Position numbers and translations under genes: made by a program
Assembly (NCBI RefSeq): GCF_041146795.1
Contig: NC_135169.1
Location: 8,820,264-8,884,263 of the forward strand
Source: Maylandia zebra
Taxonomy: Eukaryota > Chordata > Actinopteri > Cichliformes > Cichlidae
DNA length: 64,000 nucleotides
Direction of reading: 5' to 3'
Notes under the pieces: model-generated
Told to the model about the DNA's origin: nothing
Seen by the model: the letters and a program-made list of their open reading frames with translations, nothing else
Database searches by the model: none
Shown here: positions 25,001 to 32,739 of the stretch, piece after piece
How the letters are laid out: the number at the start of each line of letters is the position of its first letter
Position numbering within the stretch: position 1 is the first letter of the stretch

Positions 25001-27036
25001 CGACAACAAGCACAGACCGACACCCACTATATATACACACACAAACAAGGAGACCAGGTAATGACATACAGGTGGAAGCACAGCTGATTCTAATACACAA
25101 GACGACCTGAGGATACAAGCTGAACACAATGACAACAGACGGAGACCTTCAGAATAAAACAGGAAACCCAGAACACGAACAGGGCACAAGGGGAGGACAC
25201 AGAATACCAAAATCAGAATAACTAGAACAGAGGAAAATAATCATAAAACACAAAACGCTGGGTCAATGGCCCAGCACCATGACAATATACTTCATGTGTC
25301 CTTACACTTATTGTGTCATTACTCATGTCAGAATTGTCCTCATATGATTCACTTTTTATACAGTAAAACAACGCGCTGTAATGCTCTCCTGACAGGGTTT
25401 TGTAGGCGGACTCAGGCGCAGACCAGGAGACCTTTGCAAAAGCTGACAGTGCGTTTATTTACAGTGATTTCACCAGGTGATAATATATACAAAGTGTTTG
25501 GGAGAGGGGTCCATGGCTCCAGGGTCCGAGGGGGAGGGGAAGGGTCCGAAAACACACTCCACTCTCTCAGCAACGATCCCCTTCCTTTTCCTCCAATGCT
25601 CCTCTCGCTCACTCGCTCACTCAACGATACAGGGACGGGTCCAGGGAAGATCTACAAACACAGAAAAATCTATTTAGTACAAGGTCGCACGAAGACTAAT
25701 ACTCTCAAACTTGCAGATCACAGAATAACTGACGCTGGTGGCTCAACGTTCCAGCAACGAGTAGCCAAAGAATCTGCTCTCAGCTCATTTTGAGTTATGA
25801 AGCGAACAGCACATTTATATCTGACATTCACACATTTTTTCTGTTCAAATTCTGGGCCTTGTTTAGGTCTTCCAGCCATGGCCCAACATTTATAAGCTAC
25901 ACAAGCTTCATCAAGGTACATGGCTACATGTTCTTTCCAGGTCTAATGTTAGGTTTCTTAAGCTTATATTGTTTATCAAACAGTGTACCACATTCATGCA
26001 GAGCAGTCACTATATCATCATACATGGAGCAGAGTTCATGTTTATGCACAGCATTCTTACAGTTGACATCCTTGTCCAGCTTCTTTGGGCAAAGAAATGT
26101 TGTTCAGACATATATCGGTATTACTATGATAAGCTAAGACGTCCCCTTCACTAAATGCTGACCAGTCTAATTTTACACTGGTAGCAATATTAGCAATTTT
26201 ATTTCCAGTTGTTGCTGGCATTTGTTCCACATTCACACTAAAACCAAAAGGTGTATGGTCTGACACAGTTACCTCATACCTGATAGTCATGTTTACTAAA
26301 GCTGCATGTTCCTCAGCTGTACAGATACAGTGGTCCAGCCATGATGTACTATGCCAGGCTTCACTTATGTATGTATAGCTGTCTGCAGGCAATAACACTT
26401 TGGTAGACATGATAGGATTGTTATCTTCACAAAAGTGAAGATAACAATGTTAATGAACCTATGCATATTCATGTAACCTCAATAAAGAGCAGTGTTACGA
26501 GGAAGCAGACGAGAGCAACTGGGGTCAAGCGAAGGAACGGCGCTTGTCATGGTTTTATCTAATCTAATGTTGGAGAGCATCTAAATTCTCCCTGCTGTCC
26601 TCCACGGTGTTGGGAAGGATTATGCAGATGTATTTAGGTGCCTATCAGGTTTTGTGGTCTAATCTAAGTGTTAAAACATGTTCAATTCGGAGCTAACATT
26701 CACTTTTTCCTCCAAGACTCTGGTGTCTAATGCCACCTCTCTGCTCACACTCACCTCCCTCATAACTGTTCTAACTTTAATGTGATTTTGTAATGACTGC
26801 AGTCCCCTCAGTGTGACTGTCACAAACATCTGCTTATCTGTTTGGTCCTGTTCACAGAGAGGAAAAAGCTCCTCACCTGTGCAGGTACACATGGTGGTGA
26901 AGCCTCTGACCTTTAGTGACCTCTGTCCTCCTGTTGCAGGTGTGTGTGTGCTGCTGCTGTCTGCACCGACTGTTTCTGCAGGTGAGTAGATGAAGTGAAA
27001 ACCATCAGTGAGACTCCAACAAGAACACAAATACAC

Positions 27037-27085
<49 letters not shown>

Positions 27086-28044
27086 GTGTCCTCCAGTGTC
27101 TCTGTCTGTTGGTCCAAACCTTCAGCAGTTCTTCAGAGGATCTTTAGTGGATCTGAGTTGTGTTGATGACGGACAGACAGCTGATGGATGGACAGTGAAG
27201 AGGACCAGAGGAGGACTCACTGAGGACTGTGGAGCAGCTGCAGGCTTTGGGAGGCTTCTTGGTTCCTACTCTGTTGTGGATGTTTGTCCTCCCAGTGAAA
27301 CCTTCTGGTGTGAGGACTCCTCTGGACAGCAGAGTGACAACGTCTCCTTCAGTGTCCAATCAGACACTACAGGTGAGATGTTCCAGCTGTGTCTCTGTCT
27401 CTGTGTGACTCTGCTCTCATTAACTCTGTTTGTCTCTGATGGTCAGATAAAGCTGTCATCCTGGAGATCCCTGCACTTCCTGTGAGGACAGGAAGTGATG
27501 TCATTCTGCGCTGCAGACTGAGGAAGGGTGACACGGTCGAAGCTTATTTCTTCATCAAAGGAAGTCGTCATGTTCTTGAACCAAAGCACATCATCACTAA
27601 CATCACACAGGCTGATGAAGGTCTCTACTGGTGTTCTACTGATGAGGGTGGAAATTCTCCTAAGAGCTTTCTGAGGGTCAGAGGTCAGAACACTGACATC
27701 ACTTCCTGTTTAAAAAATGATGTAACAATGTGACCTGATAATAAACTGACTGAACCATCTTCATCATCTCTCCTCCAGATCCTCCCAAAATGATCCATCC
27801 TCCTCCTCCTCACTGTCCTCCTCCTCCTCACTGTCCTTCTCCAAGAACCTCCTCAAACTTTGCTCCTCCTCTTACTTATCCTCCTCTCCCAGCATCCACC
27901 TGTCCTCCTCCTCCTCCTCCCTCTCTCCTGGTCCCCATTGTTGCAGGTCTGGGTTCTGGGCTTCTCCTGGTTCTAGTTCTAGGTTTGGTTCTGTTCCTCT
28001 GCAGTAAACTTAAAGGTATGAAAGCTTTCACTCATCTGATATGA
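16024..28044 (+). CDS. Fc-receptor-like immunoglobulin-superfamily receptor (gene A)
   Basis: Exons: 16024-16060 ([12 protein letters not shown]), 26940-26981 ([14 protein letters not shown]), 27097-27372 (Ig domain 1), 27447-27683 (Ig domain 2), 27779-28015 or read through to the stop at 28042-28044. Every junction has GT-AG and is phase 1, the rule for Ig-domain exons. The first two exons form a hydrophobic signal peptide. Ig1 has LSCVDDG, DGWTVKR and FWCED, plus two extra cysteines. Ig2 has LRCRLRK and GLYWCS. Possible N-glycosylation sites are NVS and NIT. Exon 5 gives a Pro/Ser/Thr stalk and one membrane helix ([20 protein letters not shown]). An AATAAA at 28302 could end the transcript. 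The type resembles fish Fc-receptor-like proteins at the cell surface. Ligand and signalling are unknown, and no ITAM or ITIM is visible. The 10.9-kb first intron is almost all transposons. Confidence 0.75.
16061..17230. other. Intron 1 of gene A, unassigned part
   Basis: No exon is seen. A GC-richer patch at about 16.56-16.91 kb (GGTGGTGAGTTGGATCAGAT) looks coding-derived or repetitive, but its frames are broken and I cannot identify it. Confidence 0.35.
17235..18770 (+). mobile_element. L2-type LINE, 3' half with tail, split by another LINE tail
   Basis: It begins in the RT active-site neighbourhood (GCAGATGACGCCGATGAAGC) and holds a 165-codon thumb/C-terminal frame from 17328 ([41 protein letters not shown]-like). 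The frame is broken near 17.8 kb. The C-terminal block follows to 18.07 kb, then a 3' UTR with GAGGTTTCTTCCTGTTAAAA, and the (TTGAA)n tail at 18.75 kb. The 3' UTR is interrupted at about 18191-18540. Confidence 0.85.
18191..18540 (+). mobile_element. LINE 3' end with (GATTT)n tail nested in L2
   Basis: It interrupts the L2 3' UTR between AACCAATCACAG and ATGGCCCCGCC. It has AATTTCACTCACATGTACTG, a GACAATAAAAGTG polyadenylation-like end and a GATTTGATTTGATTTG tail, resembling the tail of the LINE at 3.6-6.0 kb. A clear target duplication was not found. Confidence 0.65.
18855..19212 (+). mobile_element. LTR-like fragment
   Basis: T-rich sequence with AAATAAATTG (a polyadenylation signal) about 40 bp before GGTGTCTGCATTTG, the U5-like ending shared with the solo LTRs in this window. 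No matching target duplication was found, so the ends are uncertain. Confidence 0.4.
19160..19640 (-). mobile_element. LINE endonuclease fragment
   Basis: The minus-strand frame 19347-19162 carries [17 protein letters not shown] followed by an acidic stretch and FLIFTGYF, the central strands of an AP-type LINE endonuclease. The frame at 19682-19383 carries [19 protein letters not shown], the upstream ETWL motif. Frames differ and the usual GDFN is changed to GYF, so it is inactive. Confidence 0.6.
19874..20402 (-). mobile_element. Solo LTR with perfect 5-bp target duplication
   Basis: It is bounded by TGTCA...TGACA and flanked by gtaag at 19869-19873 and 20403-20407. Read on the minus strand it starts TGTCACGATCCAGGGTC, with a GGGTC/GACCC hairpin, then CAGCGTTTT. 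It ends with GTTTGCGTTTGGGTCC and GCACACAGCCGTATTGTGACA. A 5-bp duplication and TG...CA ends are what a single LTR left by LTR-LTR recombination shows. Confidence 0.75.
20520..21640 (+). mobile_element. L2-type LINE, mid-section (endonuclease end to RT fingers)
   Basis: From 20.77 kb it shows [24 protein letters not shown] text. The frame 20922-21392 follows ([40 protein letters not shown]), then 21405-21630 ([38 protein letters not shown]). It has several frame breaks. It stops at EKQNV near 21635 and joins a different LINE family. Confidence 0.75.
21638..21905 (+). mobile_element. Rex1-type LINE RT core joined to the L2 piece
   Basis: It has [33 protein letters not shown] and [19 protein letters not shown] motifs in order, with the FADD catalytic pair intact. 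The best relative in the window is the LINE at 3.6-6.0 kb, not the L2 type upstream. The frame stops at the Penelope-like inverted repeats starting near 21905. Confidence 0.7.
21905..22060. repeat. Penelope-like ends in inverted array around a telomere-like motif
   Basis: cagtacatttgcataa and its inverse ttatgcaaatgtactg form a 16-bp-arm palindrome with a 7-bp spacer at about 21907-21945. Next comes TTAGGGTCCTAACCCCTAACCC, a few telomere-like units. Another cagtacatttgcataatgta follows, then a TTTATAATCTTATAAA palindrome, then the inverse of the Penelope tail motif (ATAATGACTGAAACTAGCAC). The parts are inverted copies of the sequence TTCAGTCATTATGCAAATGT seen in the Penelope tails. Confidence 0.6.
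22060..22350 (+). mobile_element. Penelope-like element 3' region
   Basis: The order of blocks is CAGCCATTCCCCAACTCTCT, GATCAAGGAACTGACCTCCC, TTCAGTCATTATGCAAATGT, GAAGTCACCTGGATGAGTGA, CCAGATGAACAGAATCAACC. It is the fullest tail here. The first block is also found just after the GIY-YIG coding remnant at 29.9 kb, which ties this repeat to a Penelope-like element. Confidence 0.65.
22544..23258 (+). mobile_element. Solo LTR with perfect 5-bp target duplication
   Basis: It starts TGTCATGGTCCTGGGTCTCC, with a GGGTC...GACCC hairpin and CAGCGTTTTT. Near the end are CAATTAAAGCTGTGC (ATTAAA signal), GTTTGCGTTTGGGTCC and ACATGACA. It is flanked by attat at 22539-22543 and 23259-23263. Same family as 19874-20402 and 24762-25284. 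Confidence 0.75.
23264..24470 (-). pseudogene. Ty3/gypsy pol remnant (protease spacer and RT)
   Basis: Read on the minus strand, 24395-24012 gives a protease-to-RT linker ([26 protein letters not shown]). Broken frames at 23.9-23.6 kb retain the start of RT. 23560-23228 gives the RT palm: [47 protein letters not shown]. The usual YLDD catalytic motif reads YLND, losing one metal-binding Asp. Frameshifts and this change make it inactive. It shows a different sequence type from the gypsy at 32.7-36.0 kb. Confidence 0.75.
24762..25284 (-). mobile_element. Solo LTR inside LINE copy 1, perfect 5-bp duplication
   Basis: It is bounded by TGTCACGGCTGCC... and ...CACCATGACA and flanked by atata at 24757-24761 and 25285-25289. 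Read on the minus strand it has GGGCCATTGACCCAGCGTTTT at the start and GCATTTTGGGTCCTCTTTCC near the end. The host LINE continues on both sides and is uninterrupted in LINE copy 2 at 60.97-61.0 kb, which confirms the empty site. Confidence 0.8.
25390..25750 (-). mobile_element. LTR-like segment within LINE copy 1
   Basis: On the minus strand it ends with CACTGTAAATAAACGCACTG (an AATAAA signal), CTGCGCCTGAGTCCGCC and CCCTGTCA, an LTR-like R/U5 end. The same junction with LINE sequence (GCTCTCC then TGACAGGG) exists at 61099. The other end, near 25750, could not be fixed exactly. Confidence 0.5.
26417..26448. repeat. Perfect 14-bp inverted repeat with 4-base loop
   Basis: attgttatcttcac, aaaa, gtgaagataacaat. 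It lies at the 5' boundary of LINE copy 1, about 500 bp before the second exon of the receptor gene. Confidence 0.8.
27041..27082 (+). repeat. (TG)21 microsatellite next to a splice acceptor
   Basis: An unbroken TG run ends 14 bp before the acceptor AG of the Ig1 exon (27095-27096). It replaces most of the pyrimidine tract, leaving only TCCGTGTCCTCCAG. TG-repeat length near acceptors can influence exon inclusion. Confidence 0.9.
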
Positions 28045-29180
28045 ACAGTTGTAATCTGATTACTACAGTTATTAGCCATAGGGTGTTTAGACTCACCCAT
28101 GAATTAAGTTTCCCATTGGACCTTCTGAAATAAATAATTAATTTTACTTCATTTCATACGAGCACTTATATGTTCAGCTGAAAACAGATCTGGTCAGACA
28201 GACATTTGTTTAATTTTCTGTGTTTTGTGTTGTTTTATTTTAATCATGTCAGTTTTTCTGATCTTTTTTTAATACCTTTGTAAATAACATTGTTCATCGA
28301 AAATAAAATAAATTTTTCTTACATGATGCAAAATGATGAGGAGAAAGAGGAACAATTAAACAGGAGTTCTGTTCCTCTAAAAAGAAACAAGTTAAACATA
28401 CCAAAGGTATCTTTCTATTATCTGGAATCACTTATCCCAACATTGCTGATCATAATAAGCAGTCACACAAAGCTGGTTATCAGCTCGCTAAGTTAGCTTG
28501 GGGTTTAACCTACAAATTCACAGGAAAGGGGCGGGGCTTGAGAATCTGATCAATCAAAAAGGGGCATTTCATGGATCACATGATTGTTCTTCAAAATAAA
28601 AATGATCCCTATAGGGGTCACTTATAACAGAGAAATTATCAGATAGTGATCAAAAATATAGAATATAATAGAGTAGCATTTAATTGTCATTGTAAAAATA
28701 GAAAAAATAAACAAAAGAAATAAATACTAGAGTGATATATACAAAAACAAAGAAAGGTACACAATGGAGGACTGTTTCTTTGAGACAGTTTAAAAGGACT
28801 TGGTCTGAATAAGGTCCATGCATGAGTGGCCTGAGTGATGAGGGTTAGTCAGACCACGGCTCAGATAGGTGGGTGGGCAGGAGGATAACAGTCTGAACTG
28901 CCCAGGGTGAGAAGCTGTTAGTGAGTCTGGAGGTGTGAAGTGCTGTATATAAAGAACATAATAATATTAACCAGAAAAATGTCACATTCTTATAAAGTCA
29001 ACTGAGATCAAAGGTGCAGAAACTGGTTAAACTGGTGATGTGTGACAGAGCTGCAAAATAAAGATCTGAACAGCAGTGAATGTCTGAGCTCAGTACTGCT
29101 GCTGTTTGTTTCTAATGAACAGCTTCACATTGAACCTGTAAAACTTTAAACTGGATCCTAAGAATCTGTAGCTATGCCCA
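28045..29180. other. Putative 3' UTR and intergenic DNA with a LINE-like patch
   Basis: An AATAAA at 28302 may terminate gene A. From about 28655 to 28960 is a LINE-derived patch (ATTTAATTGTCATTGTAAAA, GATGAGGGTTAGTCAGACCA) resembling 36.06-36.5 kb. Nothing else is recognised. Confidence 0.4.
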
Positions 29181-29189
29181 AATTTAGGG

Positions 29190-29600
29190 GTAGCATCCTT
29201 AAGATAACGCATTTTTAGTCAATTACGTTACAGCAATGTGACGAAAGCTGTCCAAATTTGAAGGCTGCTCCAAATGTGCCCAACAAATGTGTCCTCCTTT
29301 TCCCCAGATTTGAAGGATTGGTTGGGTGTATCCTTCGTGCCCCACAATATCCCATAATTCATAGCGCGGCCAGGAAATTCCAGTTTCCAACAATAGCGGC
29401 AGCTACTTCATTTTAATATAACTTTTATTTCTTTCTGGGTCACAAAATAAACTTTTAAGATATTTTCAGGCGAGAATGTAGCTGTGTAAACTTCAAATAT
29501 CTGCTCAGTTTATTAAGATATCACATATTTACAATAGTGCTCCGACGTTTTCAAAGACGCCTGTTACCCACCAGCTCGATACCTAGCCAGGGTGAGACGA
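29190..29600 (+). mobile_element. hAT3-type repeat fragment
   Basis: It contains CATAGCGCGGCCAGGAAATT, TTTCTGGGTCACAAAATAAA, ATGTAGCTGTGTAAACTTCA and GTGCTCCGACGTTTTC, matching the elements at 13.34, 52.24 and 61.56 kb. Its ends are unclear. The portion before 29340 (GGGGTAGCATCCTTAAG and, inverted, GGTGTATCCTTC) may be a separate short-ended element. Confidence 0.5.
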
Positions 29601-29753
29601 GCGGACTGTGGTGTTATGGAGGTCACAACTGTGAAGAACCTGCAGAGAAGTGTCTGAGATGGATCATCTGCCTCTGCTGTGAGTCTCCTTCATATTACTT
29701 CCAATCTTCTCTTTAAACATTTCTCCAAAATTATTACCTCTGTATCCCAAAAG

Positions 29754-30535
29754 GTTGATTCTGTTCATCTGGATGTAGCGTTTTCAGGGGGAGAAATGTT
29801 TCATCAGTCATGGTCTCTGATCAAAGCCCGTTGATCAATAATCATGAATACCATTCACAGAGAGTTGGGGAATGGCTGCAATCACAGCATTGTAAGATGG
29901 TGACAGATGTACCCTTAAGCCCCCTCCTCGATTCAGAGATGGTCTTTCCCTTTTCACGTAAATGGCCTCCTTGACTCCACGCTCAAACCAGCGTTCCTCC
30001 CTGTCCAGGATGTTACATCCTCATCATAGAAAGAGTGTCCACTGGCCTGTAGGTGTAAACAGACTGCAGAGTCCTGGCCTGACGAGGTAGCTCTTCTGTG
30101 TTGTGCCATCCTCTTATTCAGAGGTTGTTTTGGTTTCTGCAATGTATTCAATTCAATTTTATTCATATAGCACCAAATTACAACAACAGTCGCCTCAAGG
30201 CACTTTATATTGTAAGGTAGACCCTACAATAATAGATACAGAGAAAAACCCAACAATCATATGACCCCCTATGAGCAAGCACTTTGGCAAAAGTGGGAAG
30301 GAAAAACATCCTTTTAACAGGAAGAAACCTCCGGCAGAACCAGGCTCAGGGAGGGGCGGGGCCATCTGCTGCGACCGGTTGGGCTGAGAGAAAGAAGACA
30401 GGATAAAGACAATGTATAAATACTGGCATTCCTCCTGGCACTTAACAGTGTACACTATATTACTCTGTTTGTGTCGGGGGACCCGATCCTTTGGGTGGAT
30501 CAGTTTTTGGCTACTAAATACTAGAGATGGCACGA
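29754..30535 (-). mobile_element. Penelope-like element: GIY-YIG endonuclease C-terminus and tail
   Basis: Read on the minus strand from about 30535: KLIHPKDRVPRHKQSN, then IVYTVKCQEECQYLYI, the first strands of a GIY-YIG nuclease with a Cys-rich insert. After an inserted L2 tail the coding resumes with the helix NKRMAQHRRATSSGQDSAVC, which holds the catalytic Arg region, then the HLQASGHSF block. The Glu-bearing segment and C-terminus follow in another frame, then the tail block shared with 22.06 kb. GIY-YIG after RT is the hallmark of Penelope-like elements. The RT is not present: upstream sequence is cut by an hAT terminus. At least two frameshifts make this copy dead. Confidence 0.75.
30148..30409 (-). 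mobile_element. L2-type LINE tail inserted in the GIY-YIG frame, 8-bp duplication
   Basis: Inverted (TTGAA)n tail, then the complement of the L2 3' UTR (GAGGTTTCTTCCTGTTAAAA). It is flanked by caatgtat at 30140-30147 and 30410-30417. The host coding sequence is interrupted exactly at the duplicated site, just after CQYLY. Confidence 0.85.
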
Positions 30536-30640
30536 TACCACTTTTTTTGTCAGATACAATATCATAAATTTTGATATCTGCCGATACCGACATGAAACCG
30601 ATATATAGTGTATCTTATAATCAATAAAACTTCATTTCAC
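30536..30640 (+). mobile_element. hAT terminus fragment
   Basis: AGAGATGGCACGATACCACT followed by repeated GATAC/GATAT motifs, the subterminal style of Charlie-like hAT elements. Only one end is present. Confidence 0.45.
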
Positions 30641-31860
30641 ACAATAAGGTCAATTATGGTGTTCCACAGGGTTCGGTGCAAGGACCAATTCTGTTTACAT
30701 TATACATGCTTCCCCTAGGCAGCATCATTAGAAGACATAGCATACATTTTCACTGCTATGCAGATGACACACAGCTCTATCTGTCCATGAAGCCAGATAA
30801 CACACACCAATTAGTTATTAGTAACGCTGTGAGGAACCTTGGAGTCATTTTTGACCAGGACATGTCCTTTAACGCACATATTAAACAAATATGTAAGACT
30901 GCGTTCTTCTATTTGCGCAACATCTCTAAAGTTAGAAATATCCTGTCTCAGAGTGACGCTGAAAAACTAGTTCATGCATTTATTACTTCCAGGCTGGACG
31001 ACTGTAATTCATTATTATCAGGATGTCCAAAAAACTCCCTGAAAAGCCTTCAGCTAATCCAAAATGCTGCAGCAAGAGTCCTGTCAGGGACTAGAAAGAG
31101 AGAGCAGATTTCTCCTGTTTTGGCTTCCCTTCATTGGCTTCCTGTTAAATCCAGAATTCAAAATCCTGCTCCTCACATACAAGGTCTTAAATAATCAGGC
31201 CCCATCTTATCTTAATGACCTTGTAGTACCATATCACCCTATTAGAGCGCTTCGCTCTCGCTCTGCAGGCCTACTTGTTGTTCCTAGAGTATTTAAAAGT
31301 AGAATGGGAGGCAGAGCCTTCAGTTTTCAGGCCCCTCTTCTGTGGAACCAGCTTCCAGTTTGGATTCAGGAGACAGACACTATCTCTACTTTTAAGATCA
31401 GGCTTCAAACTTTCCTTTTTGCTAAAGCATATAGTTAGGGCTGGACCAGGTGACCCTGAATCCTCCCTTAGTTATGCTGCAATAGACGTAGGCTGCCGGG
31501 GATTCCCATGATGCATTGAGTTTTTCCTTTCCAGTCACCTTTCTCACTCACTATGTGTTAACAGACCTCTCTGCATTGAATCATACTTGTTATTAATCTC
31601 TGTCTCTCTTCCACAGCATGTCTTTATCCTGTCTTCCTTCTCTCACCCCAACCGGTCGCAGCAGATGGCCCCGCCCCTCCCTGAGCCTGATTCTGCCGGA
31701 GGTTTCTTCCTGTTAAAAGGGAGTTTTTGCTTCCCACTGTCGCCAAAGTGCTTGCTCATAGGGGGTGAAATGATTGTTGGGTTTTTCTCTATACCGATGA
31801 AGCGCCTTGAGGCGACGTTTGTTGTGATTTGGCGCTATATAAATAAAATTGAATTGAATT
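30640..31860 (+). mobile_element. L2-type LINE, 3' part with internal deletion and complete tail
   Basis: It begins at [13 protein letters not shown] (RT motif) and includes [12 protein letters not shown], the catalytic pair. It then jumps from TPHQLVI-type text directly to [14 protein letters not shown]. The copy at 17.33 kb shows about 40 codons between these points. The C-terminal block follows to 31438, then the full 3' UTR and ATAAAATTGAATTGAATT at 31860. Confidence 0.85.
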
Positions 31861-32149
31861 TTGTATAAGTTCATACTCATGTTTTACTACAAAGTACTAC
31901 AAGTGACACATACAGGATTGTTACGGGTTTTTGCTTAGGCAGTGGTTGCCCTTCTTGTAATGTTCTTATTCCTCTGAATAAAACATCATGAATGGCACAT
32001 TGTGCTAGCTTTAACTAGCTGTTTATTTTCTCTTGCGCTCGCTCACGCCTTCTTTGTGTTATTGATTTCTCACTAGCAACTATTATTACACTTCTCTCCT
32101 GGATCACTGGAGCTTTCTTTAGGTGCATTTGCAGCTTTGACAAATGATC

Positions 32150-32425
32150 AACATTCAATGATTTTTGATCAGTGGTCTTTGGTCAGTCGTTGTTACACAA
32201 TGGTGATGATAATTTGCATATTAATGATGATAAACTGACCTTCCAGCCCATTGTTCATTTAGTGGTGCAATTTCAGTTATTATGCAGATGTACTGATTAT
32301 GAGGGAAACCTGCAGTTAGTTGAGACTGAAGGAGTCACCTGGATGAGTGACGAAACGTTTCTCCCACTGAAAACGTCAGGATGAAAAGAATCAACTTTTT
32401 GGCATTTACTTACCTGGATGATTGA
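32150..32425 (+). mobile_element. Penelope-like element 3' tail
   Basis: Same block order as 22.06-22.35 kb (GATCAGTGGTC, ACTGACCTTCCAGCCCA, TCAGTTATTATGCAGATGTA, GAGTCACCTGGATGAGTGAC, ATCAACTTTTTGG), but more diverged. Confidence 0.6.
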
Positions 32426-32570
32426 GCATGCATCAAGATATTATCTGTGTTTCCACCACTGGATGGCGTTGTGAATTATTGTGGGAACGGCAACCAATCA
32501 CTGCAGTCTGAATGCTTCTCTTCGGTCATGTGACCATTTGATCTCTGATCAGTGTGTTCTTTAGTTTCAG

Positions 32571-32722
32571 GCCTGTTTCTGCTGACTGCTGCAGGTGAGC
32601 TGATGTTCCTACACCTGTCTGTCCTCATGATGACCTCTGACCTTTAGTGACCCTCAGTGACCTCTGTCCTCCTGTTACAGGTGTGTGTGTGCTGCTGCTG
32701 TCTGCTCTGACTGTTTCTGCAG
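32571..32722 (+). CDS. Two leader exons of a second Fc-receptor-like gene (gene B)
   Basis: Exon 32571-32594 (GLFLLTAA) and exon 32681-32722 (VCVLLLLSALTVSA) are bounded by CAG acceptors and GTGAGC/GTGAGT donors, all phase 1. The second differs from gene A's exon 26940-26981 by one residue in its 14-residue core, and the upstream intron text (CCTTTAGTGACC...CTCTGTCCTCCTGTT-CAG) is also shared. These are duplicated signal-peptide exons. No ATG exon for gene B was found between 28.0 and 32.57 kb. A gypsy element begins right after the last donor. Confidence 0.65.
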
Positions 32723-32739
32723 GTGAGTTAAAGGTACTA

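Larger units (their letters stand above)
24553..26410 (-). mobile_element. LINE copy 1 (I/RTE-like), interrupted by LTR sequences
   Basis: Read on the minus strand: 26410-26100 is the end of an endonuclease ([29 protein letters not shown]). 25921-25755 continues the linker ([26 protein letters not shown]). 25389-24553 is the region just before RT motifs, nearly colinear with 61098-60720. It is interrupted by a solo LTR at 24762-25284 and LTR-like sequence at about 25390-25750. Frames are broken. Confidence 0.65.

Noticed and set aside
27042..27100. Frame starting in the TG repeat (MCVCVCV...) as the N-terminus of the Ig protein
   Set aside because: It is read-through of the microsatellite in the intron. 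The exon starts at 27097 after a proper acceptor.
29660..29690. ATG GATCATCTGCCTCTGCT followed by GTGAGT as a signal exon for gene B
   Set aside because: The donor would be phase 2, incompatible with the phase-1 leader exons at 32.57 and 32.68 kb, and the 5' flank does not match genes A and C.
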